A DNA stretch of 64,000 bases. It comes from Haemophilus haemolyticus_L. Its GTDB lineage: Bacteria; Pseudomonadota; Gammaproteobacteria; Enterobacterales; Pasteurellaceae. Of this stretch, positions 1-10,316 are shown in pieces. The notes under the pieces were generated by a model. It had not been told where the DNA came from. It saw only the letters and a list, made by a program, of their open reading frames with translations, and did no database searches. The stretch covers positions 32,062 to 96,061 of the forward strand of contig NZ_QQGY01000010.1 of the NCBI RefSeq assembly GCF_003490595.1, read 5' to 3'. The first letter of the stretch is position 1. Every line of letters starts with the position of its first letter. Both the position numbers and the translations under genes were made by a program.

Positions 1-273
1 CACCAGTTTTTTATGATGGATTGTCGGTTCACCACCTGAAATTGTGACACCTCGAATAAATGGAACCGCCTCCATAACCTGTTCATACAAATACTGCAAA
101 CTAACCAATTTCGCATTTTCCGTATAACGAGGTATAGTTTCCGGATTATGGCAATACAAGCAATTTAACTTACAACCTTGCAGAAAAATACTCGAACGAT
201 TGCCTTGCCCCTCTACATTTGAAAAAGGAATAATCCGATGCAACGGCACAAAAATCTCAGAAAGTGCGGTCAT
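1..273 (-). CDS. yjjW: YjjW-type glycyl-radical enzyme activase (5' part only)
   Basis: The first 91 codons of a radical SAM protein run off the window edge. I read this from the minus strand, starting at the ATG at 273. Residues near 33-40 form the CxxxCxxC cluster motif that binds the [4Fe-4S]/SAM centre, and TISGGEP further on is the usual SAM-binding GGE motif. Enzymes of this family generate the glycyl radical on a partner enzyme. The partner is almost certainly the adjacent YjjI, whose stop codon lies only 8 bases upstream, so the two form one operon. A Hin uptake signal overlaps the start. The 3' end is outside the window. Confidence 0.88.
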   Translation of the reverse strand, partial: MTALSEIFVPLHRIIPFSNVEGQGNRSSIFLQGCKLNCLYCHNPETIPRYTENAKLVSLQYLYEQVMEAVPFIRGVTISGGEPTIHHKKLV

Positions 274-281
274 TTTTCCAA

Positions 282-1826
282 TTATTTTTCAGCAGTGACA
301 TCTTTTTCATCGCGTAACTGGCGATCAAACACGTTGGCACATTCATCCGTACCCGAGCCATACCAGGTTGTATCGCGTAATGCGACTTCGCCTTTACGGT
401 ATTTTTCAACTTCGCTTTTCTTCACTAGATAACCTGTAACACGAATTAAATCTGTATTTTTCAAATAGGTAGTAATGTAGCGATAGCCTAAAGAGAATGC
501 ACCATCAATAATATCCACCACCGCATCGCAGTGATCTACATAAGTTTGATCAAAGGCGAATAAATCCCCTGTACCAGATGGGAAATATTTATGGAACGGT
601 GCAGACTGTTTCAAATGTGTAAGTAACGTTGGTTCTTCGCCTACACGAATACGGTGAGCCGGTGCGTTACGTTTGTCTTCTTCGTGGTTACTTGCACCGA
701 CTTGCGCATGTAATAAATAACGATTGCCTGTGCGTTCTGCATAAACCCCTTCATGTGCATCGGTGATTTCTTTAAGTTTATCCATAATTGCTGTCGCAAT
801 TTCATCACCACGAGCACTCTTACCAAAGGTTTCATTTAAGCCTTCACATTGCAATAAGTGGTTTGCTGCATCTGCCAAGCCCACAATTGCGAACATCCCC
901 GTAAAATTAGTGCGTTTGATAAAGCCTTCTTTTTCAAGGAATGAACTGTTAAAGAAATTACTTTCTTCCACTACAAACTTATGGCGTTTATCCATGGTTG
1001 AAAGAGCACATTTCGCCACACGTGGTAATAATTCGTTCACCATTTCATCCGCACTTTTACACGCGCGCGCAATCGTCCCTAGACGTAAACGTGTTAATGT
1101 GTAAGCGCCGCCACATTCGGGAAGTGCGTTATAGCAACTTGCTACGCCATATTCTTCACCTAGATCAGAAATATAGTAAGCATCGTTCGCAAAAGATGGT
1201 TTAGAAACTAATAAACAGGCTTTTGCTGCAAGTTCAGCAAACTCACGGCTCGTTTTGGATTTATCATAACGAATGGTCATATTCGGTGTTGGCGCTTCAA
1301 GCTCAATCACCGCGCGTAAAATCAAGCGACCCGCTTTCGTATCATAAGGCCCAATATTGGCATGACAGAATGAATCAGGCACAGTTTTGTCGATATGATT
1401 TAAGAAACGTTTAATTTTGATGTAGTCTTTTTCTTCATCAGTAATGAAAGGTTCGAGCAACACATCAAGACGGCCAACATAAACAGGATAAGTTGTAATA
1501 GATGGCACGTGAGAGTAAAGAATCAATAATCCGTCAAGTGCTTCATCTAGATCTTTTGGTGGCGGCAATTCTAAAAATTCGCAGCCTTTTTGGATATACA
1601 CATTGTAATCAGGCAGGATATAACGAGGGCGATAAATCGCGTAACCTTCACATAAATCACAGATCATCTGATTCTGTAAAAAGCCCCATTCTTCATCGGT
1701 ATAGCCAAGCAAATCACGAGGATCAAATAAACGCTCGGCAATATTGCCTAATGTCATTAATTTTTGATGATAAGTCAGATTATTGGCTTTAACCGTATCG
1801 AGAATATCTTGAAGTGAAGCTAACAT
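282..1826 (-). CDS. yjjI: YjjI family glycine radical enzyme
   Basis: This 514-residue protein belongs to the YjjI (DUF3029) family of predicted glycyl-radical enzymes. The C-terminal RVTGYLV stretch, about 50 residues from the end, matches the position of the radical glycine loop. Cysteines in the central part (for example SCYNALPECGG) could include the catalytic thiyl cysteine. The substrate is unknown for the family. The gene is followed by its probable activase yjjW, and a CRP-type palindrome lies about 65 bases upstream. Both points suggest a carbon-source or anaerobic role, which is inference. The ATG at 1826 has a purine-rich GGGGG stretch upstream. Confidence 0.88.
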   Translation of the reverse strand: MLASLQDILDTVKANNLTYHQKLMTLGNIAERLFDPRDLLGYTDEEWGFLQNQMICDLCEGYAIYRPRYILPDYNVYIQKGCEFLELPPPKDLDEALDGLLILYSHVPSITTYPVYVGRLDVLLEPFITDEEKDYIKIKRFLNHIDKTVPDSFCHANIGPYDTKAGRLILRAVIELEAPTPNMTIRYDKSKTSREFAELAAKACLLVSKPSFANDAYYISDLGEEYGVASCYNALPECGGAYTLTRLRLGTIARACKSADEMVNELLPRVAKCALSTMDKRHKFVVEESNFFNSSFLEKEGFIKRTNFTGMFAIVGLADAANHLLQCEGLNETFGKSARGDEIATAIMDKLKEITDAHEGVYAERTGNRYLLHAQVGASNHEEDKRNAPAHRIRVGEEPTLLTHLKQSAPFHKYFPSGTGDLFAFDQTYVDHCDAVVDIIDGAFSLGYRYITTYLKNTDLIRVTGYLVKKSEVEKYRKGEVALRDTTWYGSGTDECANVFDRQLRDEKDVTAEK

Positions 1827-1891
1827 AATGTCCCCCTTTTAAAATGGTTTTGTATTGTACGCAATGGTAACAAAATAGACAATTTTGAAAA

Positions 1892-1907
1892 TGTGAGCGA
1901 GATCACA
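1892..1907 (-). promoter_or_regulatory. CRP binding site upstream of yjjI
   Basis: The sequence is TGTGA-GCGAGA-TCACA, a perfect two-fold CRP core with six-base spacing, extended by AAA/TTT on both sides. It is centred about 73 bases upstream of the yjjI start codon. The half sites are TGTGA rather than TGCGA, so this is a standard CRP-N site, not a Sxy-dependent competence site. Confidence 0.8.
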
Positions 1908-1991
1908 TTTTCAGAAATAAAAACTGAAGCAAACGATTAACCATTAAAATAAGAAATATAGAATTTAGATGGTAGAGAGAAAAGGATTTTG

Positions 1992-2019
1992 ACTGGCGGA
2001 GTAATGAAGATCCGCCAGT
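1992..2019 (-). terminator. Hairpin downstream of the GT9 gene
   Basis: A 9-bp perfect stem (ACTGGCGGA / TCCGCCAGT) with a 10-base loop lies 20 bases past the stop of the GT9 gene. The T-tract on the minus strand is interrupted, so the terminator is of moderate quality. It separates this gene from yjjI. Confidence 0.55.
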
Positions 2020-2039
2020 TTTAATTTGATTGGTAAATT

Positions 2040-3080
2040 TTAAATGTTATCACTTGAATAACACATTTTCTTAACAAAAGGGATTATCTCTTGTAATGCT
2101 TGTTGAATAGAAATTAGCCCTAGATTCATTTGAGTCTCTTTTCCCGAGGGTGGGCAAAATGCAAGATGCTTATCTGCATCATTAATCGGTTTCCAGCGTC
2201 TCGGCTGAGAAGAACGGCTATTTGGATAAAACCCGATAGTCGGAATATTAAACGCACTGCTCAAATGCAATGGCCCTGTAGATCCCGCAATAAATAAATC
2301 CGCACAAGCTAAAGAATGAGCGAAATCCACTAAACCTTTATTCTTATCGTAAATGGCTACACGTGAATCATTCACCATATTTGCCAATTCATGAGCTTTT
2401 TCACTTTCGCCAGGTCCTGCTGTCAGCACAACATTGCAATCAAACTCAGCCAATAAGCCTTTAATTAAATCCGCATATTGCGCTAAAGAAAGATTCGTAG
2501 CTGAACCACCAGAACCGCTATGCACAAAGATCCATTTTTTATTTGCGGAAAGTCCTAAACCCTCTTGCAAGAAAATGCGTTGATTTTCCACCGCACTTTT
2601 CTCAAAGGTTAAATAAGGCGGTTTAGGTTCAACAACTGGCATATTATGCCTGTGCAAAAAAGCGCGAACTAAATCTTGATTATATTCAGATTCTGATTTT
2701 TCAGAACGAGAGCGGCGTTGTATCAGGCGATGATTATAGAGAATTTGAACCCATTTCGTTGCTGGCGCGAGACGATATTTAATCCCACTTTTCCAAGCAA
2801 GTTTTCCATTATGGGTATTGGAAAAAAAGCTAATCATTCCATCAAACTGCTGCGATTTGATTTCCTGTACAAGACGTTTGAAATCCGTTTTATCATTTTT
2901 TTTACTATCAATAATGACATGATCAATAAACGGACAAACCTCCGCTAAAGGCGCAGTGTAACTCGGAACAAGTGCGGTTAATTTTAAAGAAGGATTCGAT
3001 AACTTCAACATAGCAAAAGCAGGCCATGCTTGCATAAAATCGCCTAATTTATCGTTACGAATAACTAAGATCTTTTCCAT
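2040..3080 (-). CDS. Glycosyltransferase family 9, LPS heptosyltransferase-like
   Basis: The GT9 (ADP-heptose:LPS heptosyltransferase) fold is visible in the N-terminal MEKILVIRNDKLGDF, the central FVHSGSGGSATNLS nucleotide-binding loop, and the C-terminal FIAGSTGPLHLSSAF motif. I chose the start at 3080 because GGAG lies 8 bases upstream; a longer reading would begin at 3110. The length of about 346 residues is normal for the family. It probably acts on the inner face of the inner membrane in LPS core assembly. Position next to fba matches the Rd gene I know as HI0523 (called orfH, third heptose transfer), but I recall that from memory and leave the symbol blank. Confidence 0.82.
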   Translation of the reverse strand: MEKILVIRNDKLGDFMQAWPAFAMLKLSNPSLKLTALVPSYTAPLAEVCPFIDHVIIDSKKNDKTDFKRLVQEIKSQQFDGMISFFSNTHNGKLAWKSGIKYRLAPATKWVQILYNHRLIQRRSRSEKSESEYNQDLVRAFLHRHNMPVVEPKPPYLTFEKSAVENQRIFLQEGLGLSANKKWIFVHSGSGGSATNLSLAQYADLIKGLLAEFDCNVVLTAGPGESEKAHELANMVNDSRVAIYDKNKGLVDFAHSLACADLFIAGSTGPLHLSSAFNIPTIGFYPNSRSSQPRRWKPINDADKHLAFCPPSGKETQMNLGLISIQQALQEIIPFVKKMCYSSDNI

Positions 3081-3103
3081 AATTTCTCCGCTAAAATAAA
3101 AAA

Positions 3104-3123
3104 ACCGCACTTGAAAGTGCGGT
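3104..3123 (-). terminator. Intrinsic terminator built from an inverted uptake-signal pair
   Basis: ACCGCACTT and AAGTGCGGT face each other with a 2-base gap, giving a 9-bp stem. On the minus strand it is followed by a run of T (TTTTTTATTTT). It ends the pgk-fba transcription unit. Head-to-head uptake signals used as terminators are well known in H. influenzae. Confidence 0.85.
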
Positions 3124-3147
3124 CGTATTTTATGTTATTTTTGTGGA

Positions 3148-4227
<1,080 letters not shown>

Positions 4228-4291
4228 ACTTGTGTTTCCTTTTTATGTTTAGCGGGACAAACCCACAATTGGAGAATTTTTTTGACTTTTT

Positions 4292-4325
4292 ATCGATGGC
4301 GCAATTTTTAATGCTCGCCATCGAT
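4292..4325. repeat. Inverted repeat in the pgk-fba spacer
   Basis: ATCGATGGCG and CGCCATCGAT form a perfect 10-bp stem with a 14-base AT-rich loop. Minus-strand sequence beyond it is A-rich, not T-rich, so it is a poor intrinsic terminator. It may be an mRNA processing or stability element between pgk and fba. An uptake signal lies just beyond it (about 4339). Confidence 0.6.
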
Positions 4326-4347
4326 ATGCCACATAGGAAAAGTGCGG

Positions 4348-5508
4348 TTAGTTTTTCGCACGTTTTTCAAGAATTTCTACTGCAGGTAATACTTTGCCTT
4401 CTACGAATTCTAAGAACGCACCGCCCCCAGTTGAAATGTAAGAGATCTTGTCTGCAATACCAAATAAATCGATAGCCGCTAATGTATCACCACCACCTGC
4501 GATAGAGAATGCATCGCTGTTTGCAATCGCGTGAGAAATGATTTCAGTCCCTTTACGGAAGTTAGGGAATTCAAACACGCCAACTGGGCCATTCCATAAA
4601 ACGGTTTTTGCATTTTTGATGATTTCTGCTAATTGTTCTGCAGATTTATCACCGATATCGAAGATAGATTCATCATCTTTAACTTCAGTCACTGATTTTT
4701 CTATAGCTGCTGCAGTTTCAGTGAACTCCAAACCAACACGTACATCAACTGGAACAGGAATATCTGTATTTGCTGCTAATTCTTTGGCGACTGGGATTAA
4801 ATCAGCTTCATGTAAAGATTTACCTACATTGTGGCCAGCTGCCGCAATGAAAGTATTTGCAATACCACCGCCCACAATAATTTGGTCAGCGATTTTTGAA
4901 AGAGAATTTAATACTTCTAATTTGGTTGAAACTTTAGAACCACCAACAATAGCCACCATTGGGCGAGCAGGTTCTTTTAATGCTTTACCTAATGCATCTA
5001 ATTCAGCAGCTAATAATGGACCGGCACAAGCGATTGGTGCAAATTCTGCAACGCCGTAAGTTGATGCTTGCGCACGGTGAGCAGTACCAAACGCATCCAT
5101 TACAAATACATCGCAAAGTGCGGCATATTTTTTACCTAATTCTGGATCGTTTTTCTTTTCACCTTTGTTCACGCGTACGTTTTCTAAAACAACAATTTCG
5201 CCTTCTTTAACATCTACGCCGTTTAAATAGTCTTGTTCTAAACGAACATTAAAGCCTGCGTCTTTTAAGTAATCAACAACTGGTTGTAAAGAATCTTCTG
5301 GTTTGGATTCACCTTCAGTTGGACGACCTAAGTGAGAAGTTACCATCACTTTCGCGCCTTTTTCTAAGGCTAATTTTAAAGTAGGAATGGTCGCACGAAT
5401 ACGCGCATCTGAGGTCACTTTGCCATCTTTTACTGGCACATTAAGATCCGCACGGATAAATACACGTTTACCGGCTAAATCTAAATCGGTCATTTTGATT
5501 ACTGACAT
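4348..5508 (-). CDS. pgk: Phosphoglycerate kinase
   Basis: The glycolytic enzyme transfers a phosphate from 1,3-bisphosphoglycerate to ADP. The 386-residue length is typical of bacterial PGK. The N-terminal substrate region RADLNVPV, the VTSHLGRP motif, the MDAFGTAHRAQAST signature, the IVGGSKVSTK hinge and the C-terminal nucleotide loop STGGGAFLEF are all intact. The upstream region has a short tandem of AAAATT units near 5530. It is probably co-transcribed with fbaA. Confidence 0.97.
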   Translation of the reverse strand: MSVIKMTDLDLAGKRVFIRADLNVPVKDGKVTSDARIRATIPTLKLALEKGAKVMVTSHLGRPTEGESKPEDSLQPVVDYLKDAGFNVRLEQDYLNGVDVKEGEIVVLENVRVNKGEKKNDPELGKKYAALCDVFVMDAFGTAHRAQASTYGVAEFAPIACAGPLLAAELDALGKALKEPARPMVAIVGGSKVSTKLEVLNSLSKIADQIIVGGGIANTFIAAAGHNVGKSLHEADLIPVAKELAANTDIPVPVDVRVGLEFTETAAAIEKSVTEVKDDESIFDIGDKSAEQLAEIIKNAKTVLWNGPVGVFEFPNFRKGTEIISHAIANSDAFSIAGGGDTLAAIDLFGIADKISYISTGGGAFLEFVEGKVLPAVEILEKRAKN

Positions 5509-5609
5509 AATCTATCCTCTTGTTAAGTTAAAATTAAAATTAAAATTGAAAACTCTTCGTATTATACCTACTTCGCGCTAGGTTGTAACGATTTAGATCA
5601 AAGAAATTC

Positions 5610-6392
5610 TTATTTGCTTTGGCAATTCATTACCTGCCATTTTTTATCATAACAAATGAATAATTCGTTTCGACTTGCACCTAAATAAGCATTTTTTAAT
5701 TGTGGATTATGTTGTTTCATCCAACGAAAAAGTTCATTACGGCTTAAATTTTGATTCGGTAATTTTAATGAGCTAAATAATTCCTGCTCCTTAGCAAAAT
5801 ATTGCTGGGCAGAATCAAACGCACAGCTGCCGTGTTTTTCCCATTCGCCTTGCAATAATTGTTCACCTGGTGAAATAGCCAAATATCGTGCTAATAAATC
5901 TTTTGGCAATGCAGGTAAATCGCCCTTGCAAAAACGTGGATGATCCGTCACTGAAAGTGCATTTGCATTTTGAGGCCACAGCCCATGAACGACCCAACCT
6001 AAAGCGCGGTTACTTCCACATTGATATTGAGAGGAAGAAGGCAACTGATTACCATATTTTTCACGCTGAATATCACAAAATCCAGGCGACCAAGATAATG
6101 CCAACATATAATAATCGACAGGCACTTTTGCATTTTGCCCGATAGGATCATCGCGCATAATTACATCATAATTGACAAAAACATTCAGATTTTTCACCGC
6201 ACTTTTTTCAATATCAGTCCGCTTTGTCTCAAATTGAGGCTCAAATTTAGGCTCAGATGCTTTTGTTTGCTTAGTCTGTTCGATTACGAGAGAAGATGAT
6301 TGATTTTTAGTTTTGGTTGAATCGGTAAAATATTGCCAAATTGCTAATACAACGAGGACAATAAGAGAAAGGGTGGAAGTGAATTTTTTCAT
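5610..6392 (-). CDS. rna: Ribonuclease I (RNase T2 family), membrane-anchored or exported
   Basis: The two T2-family catalytic segments are present: HGLWPQ (CAS I) and EWEKHGSC (CAS II), each with its histidine. The N-terminus is a hydrophobic segment of about 20 residues after a short basic stretch, which acts as a signal peptide or anchor. It is followed by a polar linker of about 60 residues before the enzyme domain. Paired cysteines fit an oxidising periplasmic location. It degrades RNA to 2',3'-cyclic products. The stop lies about 100 bases from the pgk start. Confidence 0.87.
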   Translation of the reverse strand: MKKFTSTLSLIVLVVLAIWQYFTDSTKTKNQSSSLVIEQTKQTKASEPKFEPQFETKRTDIEKSAVKNLNVFVNYDVIMRDDPIGQNAKVPVDYYMLALSWSPGFCDIQREKYGNQLPSSSQYQCGSNRALGWVVHGLWPQNANALSVTDHPRFCKGDLPALPKDLLARYLAISPGEQLLQGEWEKHGSCAFDSAQQYFAKEQELFSSLKLPNQNLSRNELFRWMKQHNPQLKNAYLGASRNELFICYDKKWQVMNCQSK

Positions 6393-6469
6393 AAATTTTG
6401 TTTAGTTTTTGTCAATCAAGTTTTTGTCGGCTATAATTCGCCGCTTTCAACTTTCTATTAAGGGTCACA

Positions 6470-6730
6470 ATGGCATTACTCATCACTAACAAATGTACCA
6501 ACTGCGATATGTGCTTACCGGAATGCCCGAACGAAGCCATTTCCATTGGCGATGAGATTTATGTGATCGATCCTGTACTTTGCACGGAATGTGTCGGCCA
6601 TTACGACACCCCAACCTGCCAAAAAGTTTGCCCAATCACTAACTGCATTAAGCCCGATCCTGAACATCAAGAAACCGAAGAACAGCTTTGGGAACGCTTT
6701 GTGATGATTCATCATTCAGACAAGTTGTAA
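6470..6730 (+). CDS. YfhL-type 2[4Fe-4S] ferredoxin
   Basis: This 86-residue protein carries two cluster motifs. The first is CxxCxxCxxxCP near residues 9-20. The second has an extended insertion (CTECVGHYDTPTCQKVCP), typical of the Allochromatium/YfhL ferredoxin type. It is a soluble electron carrier. It is divergent from rna with a 77-base spacer. The following 130 bases contain one perfect and one imperfect uptake signal but no gene. Confidence 0.9.
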   Translation: MALLITNKCTNCDMCLPECPNEAISIGDEIYVIDPVLCTECVGHYDTPTCQKVCPITNCIKPDPEHQETEEQLWERFVMIHHSDKL

Positions 6731-6860
6731 TTTAACTTGTTATATCTTTTAAGCTAAATAGTGCGGTTAATTTTGAGCTTATTTTTATTATCAAAAAACT
6801 GAAATTTTTCACCGCACTTTTATCTATAAAAAGAACTATATTGAGTGACTTTTCTTCACA

Positions 6861-8081
6861 TTATCCCGCTACGGCCGGTAAATATCCCCATTGAATTAAA
6901 AATGGAATGACCATAATCACGACGCCAATCAATAACGCAAACACCAAAGCAAAATTACCGCCAGCAACACGATATGGCAATGTTGGATTTTCAATACGTG
7001 TACGCCATGCCAAGCCAATTGGTAAAATTAAGCAATAGAACGCACACAACAACCCTGCGTAACTTAATGCAGTAATAAATCCTTCAGGATAAAACAATGC
7101 AAATACAAGTGGTGGTAAAAATGCGGCAATGGTTAATACAAAGCGATTATTTGGCAAATGATAGCGTTTGAATAAATCACCTAAGCCTTCAAACACACCA
7201 AGCATTACGCCCAAGAATGAAGTAATTAACGCAAGTGATGAGAACACGCGCACCACTTCCCCCATAAAATGAGAACCTGTGATTTCACGTGTTGCATTCA
7301 CTAAGCCATTTAGCGTTGGGTCAGCTTGTAAAATGCGTACAAATTCACTTTGACTTAATACACCATGAGTTGCTAACTGCCATACAAGATAAGCAGCTAA
7401 TGGAATCGCGGTACCAATCAAAATAGCACGACGGAATTTTTCAACACGTCCACCTAAGTAGCTATTTACACTCGCCATAATAACGTGGAAACCGAAAGAG
7501 GTAAAAAATATCGGTGCAGCAGAAACTACAAAAGCATAATCCAAAGGCAATGCCATTAAATTATCTGTTGCCACTTTGGGAAGCATCATAAATAGTACAA
7601 AAGCAAAGGCGACTAACTTACCAATAAATAACACGCGAGTTAAACCATCCACGCCTTTCGTTCCTACAACCACGAAAGAACCTAATACCACAGTAAAGAT
7701 AATAATCGCAGTTTTAAGCGACATCGCTTCCATTCCAAAAGCCGTTGGCAAACCTGAAAGCAAAGATCCACCACCAGTAATATAGGCGGCAGAAAGCGCA
7801 TAAAGTAAAATTAACAAACTCAATGTTGCTAAAATTCGTCCAGGAACCCCAAAATATTTTTCAGCGAGCGTGGCGACACCATCATCCAACTGCTCCGCTG
7901 TTTGATACACTTCTACAAACAACAATCCACTGTAAACCAACAAAGCCCACAATCCCACGAGCAATAACACGGTATAACCAAATCCCATTCCCGCTGATGT
8001 AAGCGGCATAGCAAGCATACCTGCTCCAATGGTTGTGCCTGCAATAATCAGTGCACTCCCAAATGTTTTATTCTGTAACAT
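6861..8081 (-). CDS. tyrP: Tyrosine/aromatic amino acid permease (HAAAP family)
   Basis: The 406-residue inner-membrane protein has about 11 hydrophobic helices and the family N-terminus FGSALIIAGTTIGAGMLAMPL, with a glycine-rich unwound helix 1. Members import tyrosine or tryptophan with protons. Position between the ferredoxin and tdk genes matches one of the two tyrP copies of Rd. Substrate choice cannot be read from sequence alone. Confidence 0.88.
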   Translation of the reverse strand: MLQNKTFGSALIIAGTTIGAGMLAMPLTSAGMGFGYTVLLLVGLWALLVYSGLLFVEVYQTAEQLDDGVATLAEKYFGVPGRILATLSLLILLYALSAAYITGGGSLLSGLPTAFGMEAMSLKTAIIIFTVVLGSFVVVGTKGVDGLTRVLFIGKLVAFAFVLFMMLPKVATDNLMALPLDYAFVVSAAPIFFTSFGFHVIMASVNSYLGGRVEKFRRAILIGTAIPLAAYLVWQLATHGVLSQSEFVRILQADPTLNGLVNATREITGSHFMGEVVRVFSSLALITSFLGVMLGVFEGLGDLFKRYHLPNNRFVLTIAAFLPPLVFALFYPEGFITALSYAGLLCAFYCLILPIGLAWRTRIENPTLPYRVAGGNFALVFALLIGVVIMVIPFLIQWGYLPAVAG

Positions 8082-8117
8082 AAAATTATCCTTATAGTGT
8101 TGTGTTTGAAAACTAAT

Positions 8118-8699
8118 TTAAAGTTGACCGCACTTTTCTTTATAGTGTAAACGGCAAACAGAAAGGTAAGAGTCATTACCCCCAATTTGAATTTGCGCGC
8201 CTTCTTTAATAACCTCACCTTGATCATTTAAGCGCAAAACAAAGTTAGCCTTGCGGCCACAATAACAAATTGTTTTTAATTCTTCGAGTTGATCCGCCCA
8301 AGCCAGTAAATATTTACTCCCTTCAAAAAGCTCCGCTTGGAAATCTGTACGCAAGCCATAACAAAGCACAGGGATCTTGAGTTTATCAACAACATCACTC
8401 AACTGGTAAACTTGTTGTTTGCTAAGAAATTGAGCTTCATCCACCAGCACGCAATGCACTTTTTCTTTTTTTAAGTGCTCATTGATTTCATCAAACAAAT
8501 TGGTTTCCGAGCGAAATAAAAAGGCGTCTTGCGAAATACCAATACGCGATGTGACTTTTCCCACGCCAAAACGATCATCAATCGCAGCCGTATAAACTAA
8601 TGTGTTCATATCACGCTCACGATAGTTATAGGAAGATTGTAGCAACGTCGTTGATTTTCCAGCGTTCATTGTGGAGTAATAGAAGTAGAGTTTTGCCAT
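8118..8699 (-). CDS. tdk: Thymidine kinase
   Basis: The P-loop STMNAGKST lies at the N-terminus, DEAQFL is the Walker B-like segment, and CYGLRTDF is the lasso region of type II thymidine kinases. It salvages thymidine to dTMP. Start 8699 has TAGGAG upstream; the 13-codon longer reading from 8738 would overlap tsaD and is unlikely. Stop and start leave 8 bases after tsaD, so the two are probably one transcript. Confidence 0.95.
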   Translation of the reverse strand: MAKLYFYYSTMNAGKSTTLLQSSYNYRERDMNTLVYTAAIDDRFGVGKVTSRIGISQDAFLFRSETNLFDEINEHLKKEKVHCVLVDEAQFLSKQQVYQLSDVVDKLKIPVLCYGLRTDFQAELFEGSKYLLAWADQLEELKTICYCGRKANFVLRLNDQGEVIKEGAQIQIGGNDSYLSVCRLHYKEKCGQL

Positions 8700-8707
8700 T
8701 TTTTCTC

Positions 8708-9736
8708 CTAAATTGCCGGTAATTCCGTCATTGCCCAACGAGGCTTAACATCAATAGCCAGATCGCTATGCTGACCTTGTTTTAAACGTAAAAAACCTGT
8801 GTAAGCAATCATTGCGCCATTATCCGTACAAAATTGAGGTTGAGGATAAAACACTTCGCCACCTAAATTTTGCATTAAGTGCGCAAGCGTTTCTCGGAGT
8901 TTTTTATTTGCGCTCACCCCTCCGGCAATCACTAAACGTTTATAACCTGTTTCTTTCAATGCACGCTTACATTTAATGGCAAGAGTATCCACCACCGCAT
9001 CTTGGAAAGCATAAGCAATATCTGATTTAGTTTGTTCTGTCAGTTCGCCCTCGTTTTTAATCGCTTGATTAATCGTATTCGCGGCAAACGTTTTTAAACC
9101 TGAAAAGCTAAAATCAAGGCCTGCACGATCTGTCATTGGACGTGGAAATGTGAAACGATTTGGCGAGCCTTTTTCTGCTAAACGAGAAAGTGCCGCACCA
9201 CCTGGATAATCTAGTCCAAGTAATTTTGCTGTTTTATCAAAGGCTTCACCTGCAGCGTCATCAATGGATTCACCAATCACTTCGTATTTTCCTACGCCAT
9301 CTACACGCACTAATTGGGTGTGACCACCCGATACCAACAAAGCAACAAAGGGAAAGTGCGGTGAATTTTCATCAAGCATTGGCGCAAGTAAATGCCCTTC
9401 CATATGATGAACACCAATCGCAGGAACATTCCACGCATAAGCTAAAGAACGCGCAATCGTAGCGCCGACAAGCAATGCGCCGACAAGGCCTGGGCCACTC
9501 GTATAAGCCACGCCATTAATATCGCTCGCCGTTAACTTAGCTTCTTCTAACGCAGCTTTAATGAGAGGAGCTGTTTTACGAATATGATCGCGCGATGCCA
9601 ATTCAGGAACCACACCACCATAATCTGCATGTAGGGCAATTTGAGTATAAAGTTGATTAGCAATTAATCCTTTTTCTTCATCATAAATCGCCACGCCCGT
9701 TTCATCACAGGAGGTTTCAATACCTAAGATTTTCAT
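8708..9736 (-). CDS. tsaD: tRNA N6-adenosine threonylcarbamoyltransferase TsaD
   Basis: TsaD installs threonylcarbamoyl on A37 of tRNAs reading ANN codons. The 342 residues begin MKILGIETSCDET, followed by HHMEGHL (metal-binding histidines) and the ASKHA-fold ATP loops (VSGGHTQL, IAGGVSANK). An uptake signal lies within the gene at about 9354. The 231-base region to rpsU holds the divergent promoters and no gene. Confidence 0.96.
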   Translation of the reverse strand: MKILGIETSCDETGVAIYDEEKGLIANQLYTQIALHADYGGVVPELASRDHIRKTAPLIKAALEEAKLTASDINGVAYTSGPGLVGALLVGATIARSLAYAWNVPAIGVHHMEGHLLAPMLDENSPHFPFVALLVSGGHTQLVRVDGVGKYEVIGESIDDAAGEAFDKTAKLLGLDYPGGAALSRLAEKGSPNRFTFPRPMTDRAGLDFSFSGLKTFAANTINQAIKNEGELTEQTKSDIAYAFQDAVVDTLAIKCKRALKETGYKRLVIAGGVSANKKLRETLAHLMQNLGGEVFYPQPQFCTDNGAMIAYTGFLRLKQGQHSDLAIDVKPRWAMTELPAI

Positions 9737-9967
9737 TGATTTTCTTAATTTATTACCTAAAATGTTGCGCGATTTTACCCTGTTTAAGCGGTTTTAACCA
9801 GTTGAAACCACAAATATTAAGGTGAATTGGCATTCTTCCCTTTACTTTTTCCCTAAAAGTAGATTAGAATTGCGTCCTTTATTAAATTTACCATTTGCAC
9901 AGTGGTGCTTTGGTAAAAATAAAATTTTAAATTGCAATTAAATTAAACTCATTGAGGTGATTGGCTT

Positions 9968-10183
9968 ATGCCTGTAATTAAAGTACGTGAAAACGAATCA
10001 TTTGACGTAGCTTTACGTCGTTTCAAACGCTCTTGCGAAAAAGCGGGAATCTTAGCTGAAGTACGCGCTCGCGAATTTTACGAAAAACCAACTACAATTC
10101 GTAAACGTGAAAATGCAACACTTGCAAAACGTCACGCAAAACGCAACGCTCGCGAAAACGCGCGCAATACCCGTTTATACTAA
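9968..10183 (+). CDS. rpsU: 30S ribosomal protein bS21
   Basis: The 71-residue, very basic protein starts MPVIKVRENE, the bS21 signature. It is the first gene of the macromolecular synthesis cluster rpsU-dnaG-rpoD. GAGGTGA lies upstream of the ATG. A terminator follows before dnaG, as in E. coli. Confidence 0.97.
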   Translation: MPVIKVRENESFDVALRRFKRSCEKAGILAEVRAREFYEKPTTIRKRENATLAKRHAKRNARENARNTRLY

Positions 10184-10211
10184 TTTATAGTATTTTCTGA
10201 CTCGAGTTAAG

Positions 10212-10245
10212 ACAAACCGTGAATCCTTTGGACTCACGGTTTTGT
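10212..10245 (+). terminator. Attenuator between rpsU and dnaG
   Basis: ACAAACCGTGA..TCC pairs with GGA.TCACGGTTTTGT around a TTTG loop, with short T-tracts. It probably reduces read-through from the highly expressed rpsU into dnaG, the arrangement known from the E. coli operon. Confidence 0.8.
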
Positions 10246-10316
10246 TACTTTAAGCAAAACAAAAATCTACGCCAAAAACGACCGCACTTTCACACCACGA
10301 TCACGGAGGCTCGACA

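Noticed and set aside
1845..1875. FNR box upstream of yjjI
   Set aside because: ATTG-TACG-CAAT is an inverted repeat but does not match TTGAT-N4-ATCAA. The CRP site is far better.
4538..5059. Long plus-strand open frame opposite pgk
   Set aside because: It is the complement of pgk codons. Pgk motifs are all intact, and no ribosome site precedes the frame. Other long antisense frames over rpoD, gpL and yjjI were dropped for the same reason.
6756..6819. Uptake-signal pair after the ferredoxin gene as terminator
   Set aside because: The arms are about 45 bases apart and one is imperfect (TAGTGCGGT), so a stable hairpin is unlikely.
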